Shown: positions 47,882-59,211, numbered from the stretch's first letter. The stretch: 64,000 nt of DNA from Dermanyssus gallinae (GCA_003439945.1 QVRM01001215.1:378501-442500); one strand, 5' to 3'. The notes: generated by a model from the sequence alone, not told the origin. Numbers and translations are program-made.

Positions 47882-48118
47882 CTGGAAGCGGCCGTAGCTT
47901 AACGAAGGTATTTCTTCTCCAGTAGTGGCCAGCTGCTGCTGACGCACCAGCAGCAGCAGCAGCAGTAGCAACAACAGCCCGATCTGCCCGAACGCCGTCC
48001 AGCTGCAACCCGCGTCAGCTAGGCGTTGAGTCAATGAGATCTCGTAGAGTAGCGGGTTCAAGGGTCCGCCCGCTTGTGCATTCGGAGCGCTCACGCGTCT
48101 ACCTGCCCGTTTGGCCAT
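47882..48118 (-). CDS. candidate first coding exon, signal-anchor protein
   Basis: Minus strand ATG at 48118 (CGCATGG context), 79 codons, ending exactly at a CAG|GTAGCC donor at 47882/47881. The residues begin MAKRAGRRVSAPNAQ, and a ten-Leu run preceded by GQIG and followed by VRQQQ would make a signal anchor. The Leu run comes from a CTG repeat, so it may be non-coding 5' UTR. No second exon was found on the minus strand at lower coordinates because the CAA array intervenes. This is the only framed exon candidate in the 38-48 kb islands. Confidence 0.28.
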
Positions 48119-48408
48119 GCGTGGTTCCGTGATAGTTGTCAAGCAAGTTGGTGCAGCCGTTGCCGTCATAGTTCTCAAGCAAGCAGTGTCTATCTAGCAA
48201 ACTGTAGCAGCGTTGGCTTGGAACAGTGACCCGCCGTGCGATCGCCATGGGTTTCTTACTGCTCGACGGCAATCATTAGCCTAACGAACGAGCGAGCAAA
48301 CGTATGAAAGGAACTCCAACAGTGTTACTCTTGCTGTTGCTGTTGTTGTTGTCACTACACACTTGCAAACAATCGATCCTGCCAGAAGTATTTGGCCTTC
48401 TTGTAGAA

Positions 48409-48416
48409 CATATATC

Positions 48417-48464
<48 letters not shown>
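48409..48464. repeat. (TA)n microsatellite
   Basis: About 25 TA units ending in GAGAGA. Confidence 0.95.
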
Positions 48465-48467
<3 letters not shown>

Positions 48468-48569
48468 AGAGAGAAAGAGAAAGAAGTACAAAAATAGAGA
48501 TATGCATGCAAAGGCACAATAAAAATGTTGTTCCTTTTTGTTATTTGTATCTTTATCTTATAAACCACA

Positions 48570-48830
48570 TTTTACCAAAAGTCCTAACTCGTAAACTATA
48601 CGCGGAAGACTTGAAATTATATGGATTGTTTTGCACCGGTGAGGAGAGGCAGGTGACAGTTTATTCTAAAAAATTAGCCCGAATTCAATCTAAATTTGTA
48701 CAAAAATCAAGTCTTACCAAAATTTACATGCGAGTCTGGCGATCGTATCTTAAGAAAAACGCAAAAGAAATGGAGCGTGTACAATCCAAATTCATACGGG
48801 TAAGTAAGTATTAATTGGTTTCAATAATGC
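48570..48830 (+). pseudogene. CR1-like RT fragment
   Basis: KLYAEDLKLYG (about 48595) is the RT motif C with YAED for YADD. After a deletion, VWRSYLKKNAKEMERVQSKF matches the CR1/Jockey thumb-to-connection signature (WSPYLKKDI...VQRRF). About 75 codons remain and there is no adjoining element. Confidence 0.65.
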
Positions 48831-49049
48831 ATCTCCATACCAATTCATTTGACACTATAATTAACCTATAATTTTAAATATATATATGGTAAGAGGGATA
48901 ATCCTGGTTTCTGCTGCTCTCTGCACGTGTTTTCATTTGAGTTTTTACTGTTTGTGGTAATAGCTTTCTCTGTAGATAGGCCTGAAGACATTTGAGGAGG
49001 TGGGTGTCCGGTGCTACGATGTCCAGTAAGTACGGTGGATGCGTCAATC

Positions 49050-49600
49050 AAAGCATGCTACAGTAAAAAGGCTGGGCAAAGTCTCTTAGTGGAAAAAAAC
49101 GCCTTCCCTATTTATGAGACTGTATTTCTTCCTTTTGAGGGCAACAACAATTTGGTCGAGCTGATCACAGCAAATACCCGTGTATATCGTTTACTCATTA
49201 GGAAGAAGCTCGGGGTAGATGTTGGCCTGCCTATCCCACCAAACACAGAGCTAAAATTTGCGCGAACGGGTTAGCTTATTTGCCATTTTCTGGGGTTATT
49301 GTTCTGGAGCGCATCAAAATCCTCCATGATTTAGCATCGACCTATTTTTCGTCACAGATAACATATCGATCCAAGAACGGACAGTCGTTGTGCCTGGTAG
49401 ACAAAGAAGAGCATTTTGCTAGAGGCTCTATTTTGTTGCTCTTGCTCAAACGCTGGTTGGTTAAACTTTGCTACAATACCTTGGGCGCAAAGGGAAAATG
49501 CAATGGTTGTGTGACACACTCCGAAGTCCATGGCTGTTTACCGCGTAATCTTTTGAGGATGCTCTTTTACAGTTTTGCGCAAGTAGTCTTGCTTGAGTTT
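49050..49600 (-). pseudogene. mariner transposase (DD34D type), 3' truncated
   Basis: Minus strand: SWIDMLSVTKNRSM (about 49375), LCVWWDRQANIYPELLPNE (about 49245-49190), CCDQLDQIVVALKRK (about 49165) and SLINREGVFFH, the invariant order of mariner transposases (VWWDxxGxxxxELLP...YCxQLxxLxxALxxKRPxLxNRxGVxxHHDNARPH). The copy ends right before the DNARPH block, so the second and third catalytic acids are lost. In-frame stops and at least two frame changes are present. Plus-strand frames over this region are shadows. Confidence 0.8.
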
Positions 49601-49639
49601 AATAGGCCTCCCAGAACAGGGCTCATGCGAAACGCTTAA

Positions 49640-50579
49640 GTTGCCACAACGAAACTTGGCGAATCAACAACAAATGAAAACACCTTAAGCTCTCGAAGAT
49701 TCAACAGTATTTTACGCTTATATAGATATCCGTTTTGCATACATAGCAGACTTCTCAGAGGCGTGGCGGGTCTAGGAAATGCGCACTTAAAATACCAGTT
49801 ACCTTCTGACTGACCCAATTTTATATATAGGCAAAAAACAAACCGATTGCAAACTTTATAAAGCAGCCCGTGAACCAGTTGCTGCTCCGTACAGGTTCTA
49901 CATTTACATGCAATTAGACGTCAAGTTTTCGTTCGTGACAATGTAAATATACATAAAGTAAATATCTGCACACTTTTGTGTCGTTATTGGATAAACTGCG
50001 AGTTCAGAGTCTACGCATTGCTCATACACAATGACGTTCGGACGTCAAAACATTGATCATTACAAACAGCCGCTGCTAGCCCATAGATTATATTTCCTAC
50101 CTACGATCAAACCAGAGATAATTCACACATCGAGCTAAAAATACGGTGTTTAGCAGGTGATTATCTTGGCCACTAAATGGTAGCTGCAGCTTTTATTGTG
50201 TTAATCTATTTATCTATGTATCTAATCAACATATGCTCCTGTCAACTTAGCTACGTGAGCGTTGTAAACCCCAGTAAACTGTATTACATATACTGAACTG
50301 TAAAACGTACATTAAAGTAGTGAATTCGACTAAACATAAGAAAGTACTCGTTGAGTTCTGTTTTGTAGTTTTACCCACTTCAGCTTTGGATTTTCAGTGC
50401 GCACAATTTGGTATTCACTGCCCTTACGTCACTCTTTCTAAAACTGTCATACACCTACGTATGTGTGTAGGTATGTATATATCTACATAGTCATTCTACT
50501 CATTATGTTTAATGAAACCTTGATGAACAATTGAATAATTAAGCATTGATATATTTATACACATATATATATATATATA
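49640..50579. other. unassigned stretch upstream of the secreted-protein gene
   Basis: AT-rich with short TA tracts (50560-50579). No gene recognised. Confidence 0.5.
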
Positions 50580-50931
50580 CGTACACTACTTATACGAAAA
50601 GTGTTCAAACAAACGACTGAGACACGGTAGGTGACGCGTCTATATCCGATTGGCATTGGTGTCGCTGATACAATCGGAAACGCACCTACCGCACACAGAA
50701 CACAGTCTGTGACGACCTCTCTCTTTTGCTGATGATCGTATGGCCGAACGGTGATAGCAGCGACGGTGTGTTAGTTACTGCGCTATCTGCATGGACAATC
50801 GCCGCAGTGCGCCGCTGCTCGGTTAATGCCAGGCCTCACTCGGAGACATTGAGCTGGAGACCTGCAAGTGCAATTTCAGTAGACATTCACTGCAGTGTGA
50901 CGAAGCCAGCGTGGCTTAGCCTGGCCGTAAC
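50580..50931 (+). promoter_or_regulatory. putative promoter and 5' UTR of the secreted Cys-rich gene
   Basis: A GC-richer block after AT-rich DNA and before the short coding part of exon 1. It contains a nested inverted repeat: CGGTAGGTG (50625-50633) with CACCTACCG (50683-50691), and inside it CCGATTG (50646-50652) with CAATCGG (50671-50677). A TCTATATCC TATA-like string at 50639-50647 lies within the palindrome. The start of transcription is not determinable by eye. Confidence 0.4.
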
Positions 50932-51883
50932 ATGCAGCCGCTTCAGGTAAGCACAGCTCAACCTTTGACGCACGCCCTTGGCAGAGTGTTTAGTGGTGTC
51001 TTGTCTTGTCGACTAGTGTGCAAAAGAAAGTAGAGTCGTTGACGCGCGTTGGATGTCAGCATTCATGCATTGTCGCACTTGTCGACACGACACGCTCGTT
51101 GTAGTGCCAGGAAAGTATATATTGATCTATGTTGACTCGATACCAACCAAATACCGATCGTTCGATATTCACCGCAGCAGCGATAAAATTGCCTTTTCCT
51201 GCTGCCGTTGCTGGAACGTTAGCCTAGCCTAACTTGGAAACTGGTGCTATTCTTTGCTGATCGGTGAACAGCGTCCTAACGAAATCTGTCAAATACAGCA
51301 AAAGCCAACTAATTGCCAGGCACTTGGTTTGCAATATGTCGCCTTCTAGATTGGCTGGACCCTAGAGTTTTAGGTTTGATAGCGTTGTCGGTTCTGGTTG
51401 CGGCCTCCTTTGCCTTGGTATAAATTGGATATTTTCGTAAAGACTGGATGGTATTCTTCATTGCATGCAATATTTTACTGAAATTAGATCAACTTGTATA
51501 TATGTATATATATAAACATCAGACAACTATTGTAAATCTAGCATTATTAGTCGTGAATGTAGAAATACCTGCGTGTCTGTCCAGATCTTTTGTGCGATAT
51601 CATCATTAGGTCGAATATAATTCTACACGGCTTGCGTTGTCGTAAATATAAACAAGTTATAAGCATTTATGTGAATATTGTGACAGAATGTGGCCCACTC
51701 CTTTTAAAGGATGGCAAAGCTTGCTTAAAAAATAATGATTTTAAATGGGATGGCAAGGAAACGTCTTGTTAAGGAGTGAGAATGAAATTACATTTTTTTG
51801 TTACACCAATGTGGTTGACAGGATATTTGAAATCGTTTATTTTATCTGATGATACATTGTAAGTACAAACTACATTTAGTCAT

Positions 51884-51922
<39 letters not shown>

Positions 51923-53188
51923 AACATACATACAGGTGTGATTAGCGACCGGCCTGACCTTTAACCCGAGCAAATATAAAATATACGTTACAGCCCACAA
52001 CAGAATTGAGCCATTAGATTCAACGGACCTTCATAGCCTACTCGATTGCAACACTAGCCGGCCCAAAATCCGGCTGGATTTTGATACAGGTAGACTATTC
52101 CAATTTGGGCCCACTACAGCCTGTTTTTCCTTAGATATTGCTCTTCTGCCACGAGGCTAACAGACCTGGTCAGAGAATGCAACATGTCCTTGTCGGCTGA
52201 ACTTTACAGCCATTTAATGATCTCCGCTTAGACATTTTAGAGGAGATACTAAATCTTAAGCTGGCCGCTGTCGCAGGGGATCAGCAAATGCTTTTAGTCT
52301 CTCTAGACGGCCTAGGTATGCCGGCCTAGGTAGTCATGGGGGTGAAGCTTCTTCTTCTTCTTGTCGGTTTTTCTGATACGGGATGTTTCGGGAGTGCTTG
52401 ACGCACCTGCGTTGCTGGCAGCTAACAGCGTCTTTTGAGTTGGGGATGGGGACATGACTAGTTTTTAGTGGGTTGGAGCCCCACACTACCGGCCCACATT
52501 TGCAGCTGAGCGTTCCTGCCGTGGTGTCCATGTGTGCAAACCGCATTTTCAAGTTAGTCCCTCAAAAAAAAAAACATAGCAGTCTCTAGTGTGGGACTCA
52601 CGAATCTGCCAAATTCGTGATCCTCGATGTCTCTTGGTTCGGAGTTGCGTAGCATTTCTGCGGCCATTAAAATAAAAAAGTAGCCTACCGAAACCTAAAC
52701 ATGTACGCAATAAATATGTACATACATATTGTTTATTTCGCAATAACATTGTAGTTCAAGATGTATGTTTTACAAGAAATATGTGGGCATACGCAGCCTG
52801 GCAAGTTCCAGTTAGAAGGTTCGCAAAACAAAAACGTGTTATCCACATTAACCTAGAGAAGTCGATAAGCTCAATACAACTGCGGCTTTATAAAAGAGCA
52901 AGTAAATTTTCTACTACCTGAAGTGTGCTTAAGAGTGGCACCTAATATATTTGGCTCGACCAAAGAGTGGAGTCAAAGAGTATATAAGAAAATTGACTGA
53001 GGTTCTAGTCAAGATTTCAAGCGAATCTTCTAAAATTGAAAAGTTGTGTGATCAACACTTAGTCTTTGATAAACTCATATTCTCTGTCTAGTTGAAACGT
53101 ATTACATATAAATTTGAAAGTCCATTAAAAACAAGTACGCTTGGTCTCTAGCATGTGTTTCGCATTGCGCTTGGAGCCGGCACAAAAA

Positions 53189-53244
<56 letters not shown>

Positions 53245-54778
53245 TCGTATACGCATACATATATAAGACGAGGGCTTCCAAAACGGGGAACATCCTCAGA
53301 TCACAATTAGCCTCCTCGTTATGACTTGCGTATTGACTAGAAGATAGATCATTCTCATCCATCAACAATGGCTACGCAAAATGTCTCAGGATATTGGACA
53401 ATGGAAGGGCAGGTCGTCGGCTGACGATTCAATTCATCTGAGGCCGCGCACCTTTTCTATTTCTCGCTCTTTCTGCCCAGCGGTCAGTAGTAAGAAATCG
53501 CCCTGGCTAGCGCAGGAAGGGTTATACCGTATTGGCTAGCGGGTTCCGGTAACGGGAATCCACATATGCGTCTATTTGGCAAGCGTAAGCATAATTCAGG
53601 CAAGGCTAGGTTGACGAACGCATTACGCACTAGTTCCTAAGTATACGAATTGTGTATTAAAATTGGCTGTTCGATCTTCGTTGACCAGCTAATCGTCACA
53701 GTGCTTGCCATTGTGAGAATCTGCGGAGCTCAGGACGTTCCGGTCACGTCACCACAGCCCCAACCGGCAAATGATTCCTCAACACTGAACCCAACCACCG
53801 TGGCGGTCACGATGTCATCTGTCGCCATAAGCAATGCGACATCCGGCGCGCGGCAGACCGAGCAAAAGCCAAAACTGACATGCGGAAACAACTCGTACCC
53901 CACGATTGGTATGCTCTTTTCCAGGTATGATACTTCTATATATAGATATTGACGTGATTGATTTTATCAATATAATACAATATGTATATGTTACACGTAT
54001 CACGATGGATTAGCTAAGCCAATATGCCTAGTGGGCGCGTATTGTGGCTGTCACGTGTCCGTTTCGATGAGGTCAGGCCGACACCACTTCAGAAGTGTGC
54101 CCCGAACGGAGGTAGCGTTTCCACGTTGTATATCAAGATCCAGACGTTGTTTGAAAAAGGACGACGACCTGTTATCACCGGATGACAGGTTTAACGAGAT
54201 AGATATTTTAGTTTATAGATATTCACTATGACCGTACGATAAGTGACCATAAGTGAATTGATGCATTAATTTATTTTTTTATGTATTGAACCATAACGGC
54301 AATTGAGTTCAACACGACGCATAATAGGCAGATGCCAAGATATGATTCTTGTCTAACCCAGTAAAACTATACGAAGAAACAGTCAAATGCCAAAACGTTA
54401 GTCAAGAGTTTCGCTAAATGCTATCCAACCTTAAGAATAGTTGTTGCATATACTTGGAACCTTTGTTCCTAAGTATAAGTGTGTTAAAGTCCCAATCTAT
54501 TAAGTAAGCACCTACAGATTACCTGACACTAAGTAACGTATGTGCGAGCAATACCACCATATTACTCAAGCTCCTTCTTTAAACCCCCACGCATTGCTAT
54601 ATGTGGCACGTAGGCTATTTGTGAGTAAGACGTTAACATTTTGTATTGTTGCCTTACACTCTGGACTCTTTTAAAGGGGTTGAAAATTGGAACCCCGCTG
54701 GGCCCCACAAAGGCTATACTGAGGACAAAAAGATACTTTTATTGTTTTTCCATTTTATTATTTTTAAGCTAACTGTTT

Positions 54779-54844
<66 letters not shown>

Positions 54845-55707
54845 TTATCTTTGCCACGTGAAATGCTGCGGGCAGATTCCATTAGCCATATTAAGACCAT
54901 GCTGCGTTTCGGTTAATAAGGCGTTTAGTTTTAGAACGACACCGAAAGCGGTGTTTAAAAGCAGCAGGTGTCTGCAAAATGTATTTAGAGGACATGCATT
55001 TTGGGGGTTTTGATAGCTTTACGGCGCAACACATCATCGACGACAGAGGCCATGCTAAACTGAAGCTAATGAGGGGAACACATGAAGTAAGCCGTTCACT
55101 CACATGCTGCTCGTAAGGCTTTGCAACCCTTCTCCTCGGCAAAGGCGTTAAAGAACGTGCACAATTTTGAGGATCTTAGCGACTGTTAACTATGAGAACG
55201 CATGGCGCTGCAAAATGAAACGTAAAGGCTCGCAAATACGATAACAACAATGCACAAATAGAACGGAACTTAGCGTTGTTTGAATTTGTTTACGTAAGAA
55301 AACAATAATTAATTTTTGATTATTATTTTTGTTATTTATTGTGGTGATCCAGCATTCAATAATTGGAGCAGAGGTAGCCTCGCCACGATTGCTGCTCTGC
55401 GGAGTCGTAAATGTCACAAAGGGCATGATCGTGAACAAAATAAGGTTAATCAGTCAGCCGACAGGGTCGACTTGTTGTCGAGCCCCCCGCACTCACTAAT
55501 CGAGCAACCCCCTGTCGTTGTTTTGTTAGGGATTCGTGTTACTTGAGATGCTCGCCGACCTGGTACCAAGCGATGCTTGGAATTCAAGCGAGGACTGTGC
55601 AGGCTCCCGATGGCAGTCCCTGCCACAGGGTTACCTGGATGTTCGACATGTTCGACGGTCGGTGCCAGAATGGGCATTGCGTAAAGCCAACACAGGCAGC
55701 GCAGTGA
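50932..55707 (+). CDS. small secreted Cys-rich glycoprotein, three coding exons (tick-salivary/ADAMTS-Cys-like)
   Basis: Exons 50932-50946, 53689-53924 and 55530-55707. The junctions are CTTCAG|GTAAGC...GACCAG|CT and TTCCAG|GTATGA...TTTGTTAG|GG, phases 0 and 2, giving 142 residues. Residues 1-20 form a signal peptide split by intron 1 (MQPLQ from exon 1, then LIVTVLAIVRICGAQ). Residues 21-66 are Ser/Thr/Pro-rich with N-glycosylation sequons at Asn33 and Asn54, and another at Asn72. Six Cys lie at 70, 87, 91, 115, 129 and 134 (spacing 16-3-23-13-4), with PDGSPC and GRCQNGHCV. This C-terminal pattern matches tick secreted families (Salp15/8.9-kDa style) and the Cys-rich module of ADAMTS proteins. 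Stop TGA at 55705-55707; AATAAA at 55968-55973. It is a host gene by structure; function is unknown, and binding of a host or matrix protein is only an inference. Confidence 0.7.
51889..51920. repeat. (TA)n microsatellite
   Basis: About 15 TA units. Confidence 0.95.
51945..52574 (+). mobile_element. 5'-truncated R1/LOA-like retroelement tail in intron 1
   Basis: ATGLTFNPSKYKIYVTAHNR (RT thumb entry, about 51957-52015) and a frame to about 52135 fit an ORF2 remnant. The 3' UTR at 52375-52574 carries GACGCACCTGCGTTGCTGGC and GACTAGTTTTTAGTGGGTT, shared with 30197-30345, and ends in an A-tract at 52564-52574. Polyadenylated end and 5' truncation, same strand as the host gene. Confidence 0.7.
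53192..53241. repeat. (TA)n microsatellite
   Basis: About 25 TA units. Confidence 0.95.
53925..55529 (+). other. intron 2 of the secreted-protein gene
   Basis: 1605 bp, GT...AG, phase 2, with a T-rich tract before the acceptor (GTCGTTGTTTTGTTAG). Contains (TA)n at 54781-54837 and a phase-compatible alternative open segment at 54032-54190 ending in a TGA. Confidence 0.6.
54781..54837. repeat. (TA)n microsatellite
   Basis: About 28 TA units inside intron 2. Confidence 0.95.
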
Positions 55708-55815
55708 ACGAAGCGAAGCGCCGTGATGCACGTCCGCTATGTTCGACGATTCCACCGGATCTACTGGACGGCCGGATCGAAAAGGAATTTAGCGGTTTCG
55801 TAGAAAATATCGTAG

Positions 55816-55849
<34 letters not shown>

Positions 55850-55914
55850 TATTATAATATGGTTAATTGTATTTTCACAGTTACTATTTCACTATGAATG
55901 CGTTTACTTGACAC

Positions 55915-55951
<37 letters not shown>

Positions 55952-55973
55952 CGAAATGAGTTTAGTCAATAAA
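55708..55973 (+). terminator. 3' UTR and poly(A) signal of the secreted-protein gene
   Basis: Contains an A-run (55816-55833) with (TA)n, a second (TA)n at 55916-55949 and AATAAA at 55968-55973. The A-run could also mark an old retroposed insertion. Confidence 0.45.
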
Positions 55974-56477
55974 TCATGGGAAAAGAGCTAACTAGTATTC
56001 TATTGAAATCAGATGCAAATAAAGTAAGCACACCTCGATTAAAATACCAATTAGTGTAAAGACACTAATGTGTGCACGTAAATGTTGATGTTCTATAGCA
56101 GAGTAACTCTCTGTATTAAGACAGTCTTATTATGCGCTTAAAAAATGAAAAAATAAGGAGTGAGTTAAAAGTTGATTAGTGCCACAATGAATTATATTAG
56201 TTAGTTCTTGTCATTAGACAAAGCTATATAACTAATAACTTAACCAGAAGGATACTAGCCTCAATACGTTGTAATAACTCTAATAAAAGAGATATATAAG
56301 AGTGTTAATTCCCAACGCTCTATGATAAGTGTTATGTGTATTGGTTTATTAATATCCTGATTAAGTAAATTATAAACATTAAGCACAGTAAGACGCCGCG
56401 TAGAGTACCTTACGAATGTCTCATTTTGGAGTGGGAATCTAAAGTCGAACAGGCCAGACGGGAGGTCGGGGGTTTGG

Positions 56478-56696
56478 ATGTTTTCAAGGTGTTGCACCTT
56501 TGGTCTGGTCCTGCATGTGACAGTCGCCACGTATACACCAGGTACAAACGCAGCCTTTTACAAAGGTTATGAGTTGTGCACCTGTCGGTGCTGCTTGCAG
56601 AGGTGCGCTAAGTACCATGTAGTGGAATGCACAGCCCTGGGCCAAAAATCGTTGCATTACATCTCTCGCCGGAAGCGTGAAGAAGATGGAGCATAA
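56478..56696 (+). CDS. small Cys-rich open frame, possible secreted protein
   Basis: 72 codons from an ATG at 56478 to a TAA. The start MFSRCCTFGLVLHVTVATY is only weakly hydrophobic; then CTCRCCLQRCAKYHVVEC clusters cysteines, and a basic tail SRRKREEDGA ends it. It lies 0.8 kb after the Cys-rich gene on the same strand, so it might be a second small secreted gene. The minus strand is open over the same interval (56484-56759), which lowers confidence. Confidence 0.3.
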   Translation: MFSRCCTFGLVLHVTVATYTPGTNAAFYKGYELCTCRCCLQRCAKYHVVECTALGQKSLHYISRRKREEDGA

Positions 56697-57009
56697 TGAA
56701 GAAACTCTATGGATTGTGTATAATATTCGGCTATCGACTGAAATGCTGACATATTGCACGCGTCTACAATACTCCTGAGGATCTTAAAGTTTATACATGA
56801 ATACATATTTATATATTCGCTGAAATGGTGTGTGTCTATTCGTGTCTTGTCTTTAAGTGTCATTTGTATATAATTATATCCATACATTTGTAAAGCTCAA
56901 AAAAAAGCTGTTGAATGCATTTTCCACGTACTTCCAGTAGTACAACCAGTAGCAAGCTCCTAGTCCAAGCAAGAGAAGACCGTGTTTCTTTGCAAAGCAT
57001 CGCACATGA
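56697..57009. other. unassigned stretch
   Basis: AT-rich; nothing recognised. Confidence 0.5.
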
Positions 57010-58880
57010 AACTCTAGTATTGCTTTACACCTTTGGCCAGAGCGCTGAGTAGGCGGATTGGCCTATTGAAGTGAACCCGTTTTGAGATGAGTACGAGCCC
57101 AATTTTCTTCCAAGTCAGAAGGAGGCAGTCGCTGCGGAGTATTTGTGTGACTACGTTAGCCATATAATCTGGGAACTTCCTAAAAAGTACGTTCATGGCC
57201 GAAACCGGGATACCATCAGGGTCTGATGCCCTACCGGTCTTCATTCTTTCTCATGCAGCGAGTACCTCCGCCGAGGTTACATCTGAAACATTGTCCTTGG
57301 CCGCTGCAACTTTATGCAGTGTTCTGTCAAATCGAGGACGTTGGCGGACGAGCATGTTAATTACTTGAATGCGTTTATCAGGAGGAAGATTTTCCTTCGT
57401 ATATATACTGGTATATATAAATATATACCTATAAGATGATACAAGTATATTTAAATATATACCCGTATCAACTTATAGGGCGGTCCCCATGGACAGTCTC
57501 TTATAGCTCTGATTAGAACTTCCTTCAGCAGCGTCCCCTGCTCTTCGCTATATATCTATGCAGGGAGGCCCTCAGGCTCTTGAATTTACAGTACAGTTGC
57601 GTGACACAAGTCTTCTTCGGGTTACTGTGCGTTGTTCCGGTGGCTTCTGGTCCAGATGCAGCGTCTAAAGGATAACGCAATCTCCTCGTTCCACCTGTAC
57701 TTTGATAAGGCCGGTCAGTAGCGCATAGAGAGTTCTTGACCGCCCTATGATTTGTCTCTCTTGCAACATTTTCTGCAAGTACTGGGCGCTCTCGGGATTT
57801 ATTTTTGAGTCCAGAAAGTGTTGCCTTGGCTTGGAGTGTTTTGTTATAATGTGGCTTCCACCTTGACCTTACTCAACGTCACATTCTGTAGTCTGCGACA
57901 CAGTAGTGGTCGCTGAGATTTTCTCCGTCATTTAATAGGTCCAGTATAAAACTTTGAAAGCATTCTTTTGTTTGCAGATTGTTAGATATATAAGCGTTTC
58001 CATCGCGGTAGAGGTTAAAATCCGACCCCTGTTAAGAAGAACCATGTTAGACAACAAATTTTACTTGTGTTGGTAGACCCAATGCAGTTGAAGCTGCACT
58101 AAAATCTCCAGAGAAGACTACAGATAGCAGTGAGCAGCTCCTAGGTGACCACTTCAGGATTCTCAAGCGTTCCGTTAGGGCTGCTATAGCATCAGTAAAA
58201 ACGAAAAATCCGGCCAGTTTAACATTTGTTTCATTGATGAGGGGAAAAGCCGCTCATTTTCTTCTGGGGGGTTTGTGCATCAATTTGAATTGTGGCCCAG
58301 TTAACTGCATTTGCGGCAACGCTTGGTTGCTATCAGCTTAAATGTGCTGGTCCGTTCCTGGCGCCCAACTCATTGGCATCTTTGGCGTGTGGGCACAATA
58401 ACCCTTTCTGAAATTAGGCAGGACACCCAGCCAATTTGGACTCTTTCTGTCTCTCTAAGCTCCGCGCCATCCATGTGGTTTACTGAGCTACGGCCGACTA
58501 TCGATCACGGAATCCTTTTGAGGTTTCTCCACCACAATCGAAGCACCGCAAGCACTGCCTATAATCTGCCTTACCGCTTGCTCAACATAATCGCTCTTTT
58601 CAGCGTCGCTTCTTTGCGCAAGTCCTCTATTTAAAAGCTGTGCAGTGTAGACGCACACCGGGAGGGCTGTTTACCCACTTCACCGTAAGGGCCTTTAAGA
58701 AAGAAACGAAGGCACCCTCTGCGGCTGCTGCAACTATTAATCGCATACCGCTGCTAGGGAAATGTTGTACCTGTAATATTTACATTAATTGTGCCAGGTC
58801 GACCGTGGTGCCAAGACACTTCAGCTTGTCTACACCGAAGACACATTTCTGTCTCTGAAGGCGAATCGAGGTGCCGCTTG
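57010..58880 (-). pseudogene. R1-like non-LTR element: ORF1 CCHC, endonuclease, start of RT; decayed and 3' truncated
   Basis: Minus strand, read downward. ORF1 end: VQIGWVSCLISERVIVPTRQ (about 58445-58385), the pre-knuckle signature (VGWSSCRVRER) of R1-type ORF1, then a damaged Cys cluster ending CRKC (about 58312). Endonuclease: SGDFSAASTALGLPTQ (about 58110-58060), matching the GGDFNA...LG core, and GENLSDHYCVADYR (about 57930-57890), matching the terminal SDH catalytic motif. RT fingers: GRASDPDGIPVSAMNVLFRK (about 57235-57175) and LLLTWKKIGLVLISK (about 57125-57080). It stops near 57010, before motif A. Multiple stops and frame changes throughout. Confidence 0.8.
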
Positions 58881-59211
58881 GTTCCGTCCTAGTTGTCCTT
58901 GACTGTTGTGTCGCTCTTCCTGTTTTTTTCAAGGATGGCAGCAATCTGGATGTTGTGCGTTCGTCGATGCATTCGAGGATCCTATTATCGGACTGCCGGA
59001 GCTCTTTGGAGGATCTTATTGACCCGCTGGCGTCTTCCTGGCTCCCTGGTCATGTAGCAAGATATAGACCCCGTTTCGTATAGCGCTTCTAATTTTTATG
59101 CAGCTCTATTGCCCTTGTAACTGCTTTCTTAATTATCTCGCCGTACTTCCACTGCGTGGAGTATATAGGCAGACGAATCGCCATCAAGGCACGTGCGGTG
59201 GAGACTTCTTG

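Larger units (their letters stand above)
50947..53688 (+). other. intron 1 of the secreted-protein gene
   Basis: 2742 bp, GT...AG. Holds (TA)n at 51889-51920, the retroelement tail at 51945-52574 and (TA)n at 53192-53241. Splits the signal peptide in phase 0 after codon 5. Confidence 0.6.

Noticed and set aside
48506..49639. Plus-strand frames at 49011-49274 and 49280-49639 as genes
   Set aside because: They are shadows of a minus-strand mariner transposase whose motifs are clear.
58311..59083. Plus-strand frames of 107, 72 and 70 codons
   Set aside because: They mirror the minus-strand retroelement ORF1 and endonuclease remnants.
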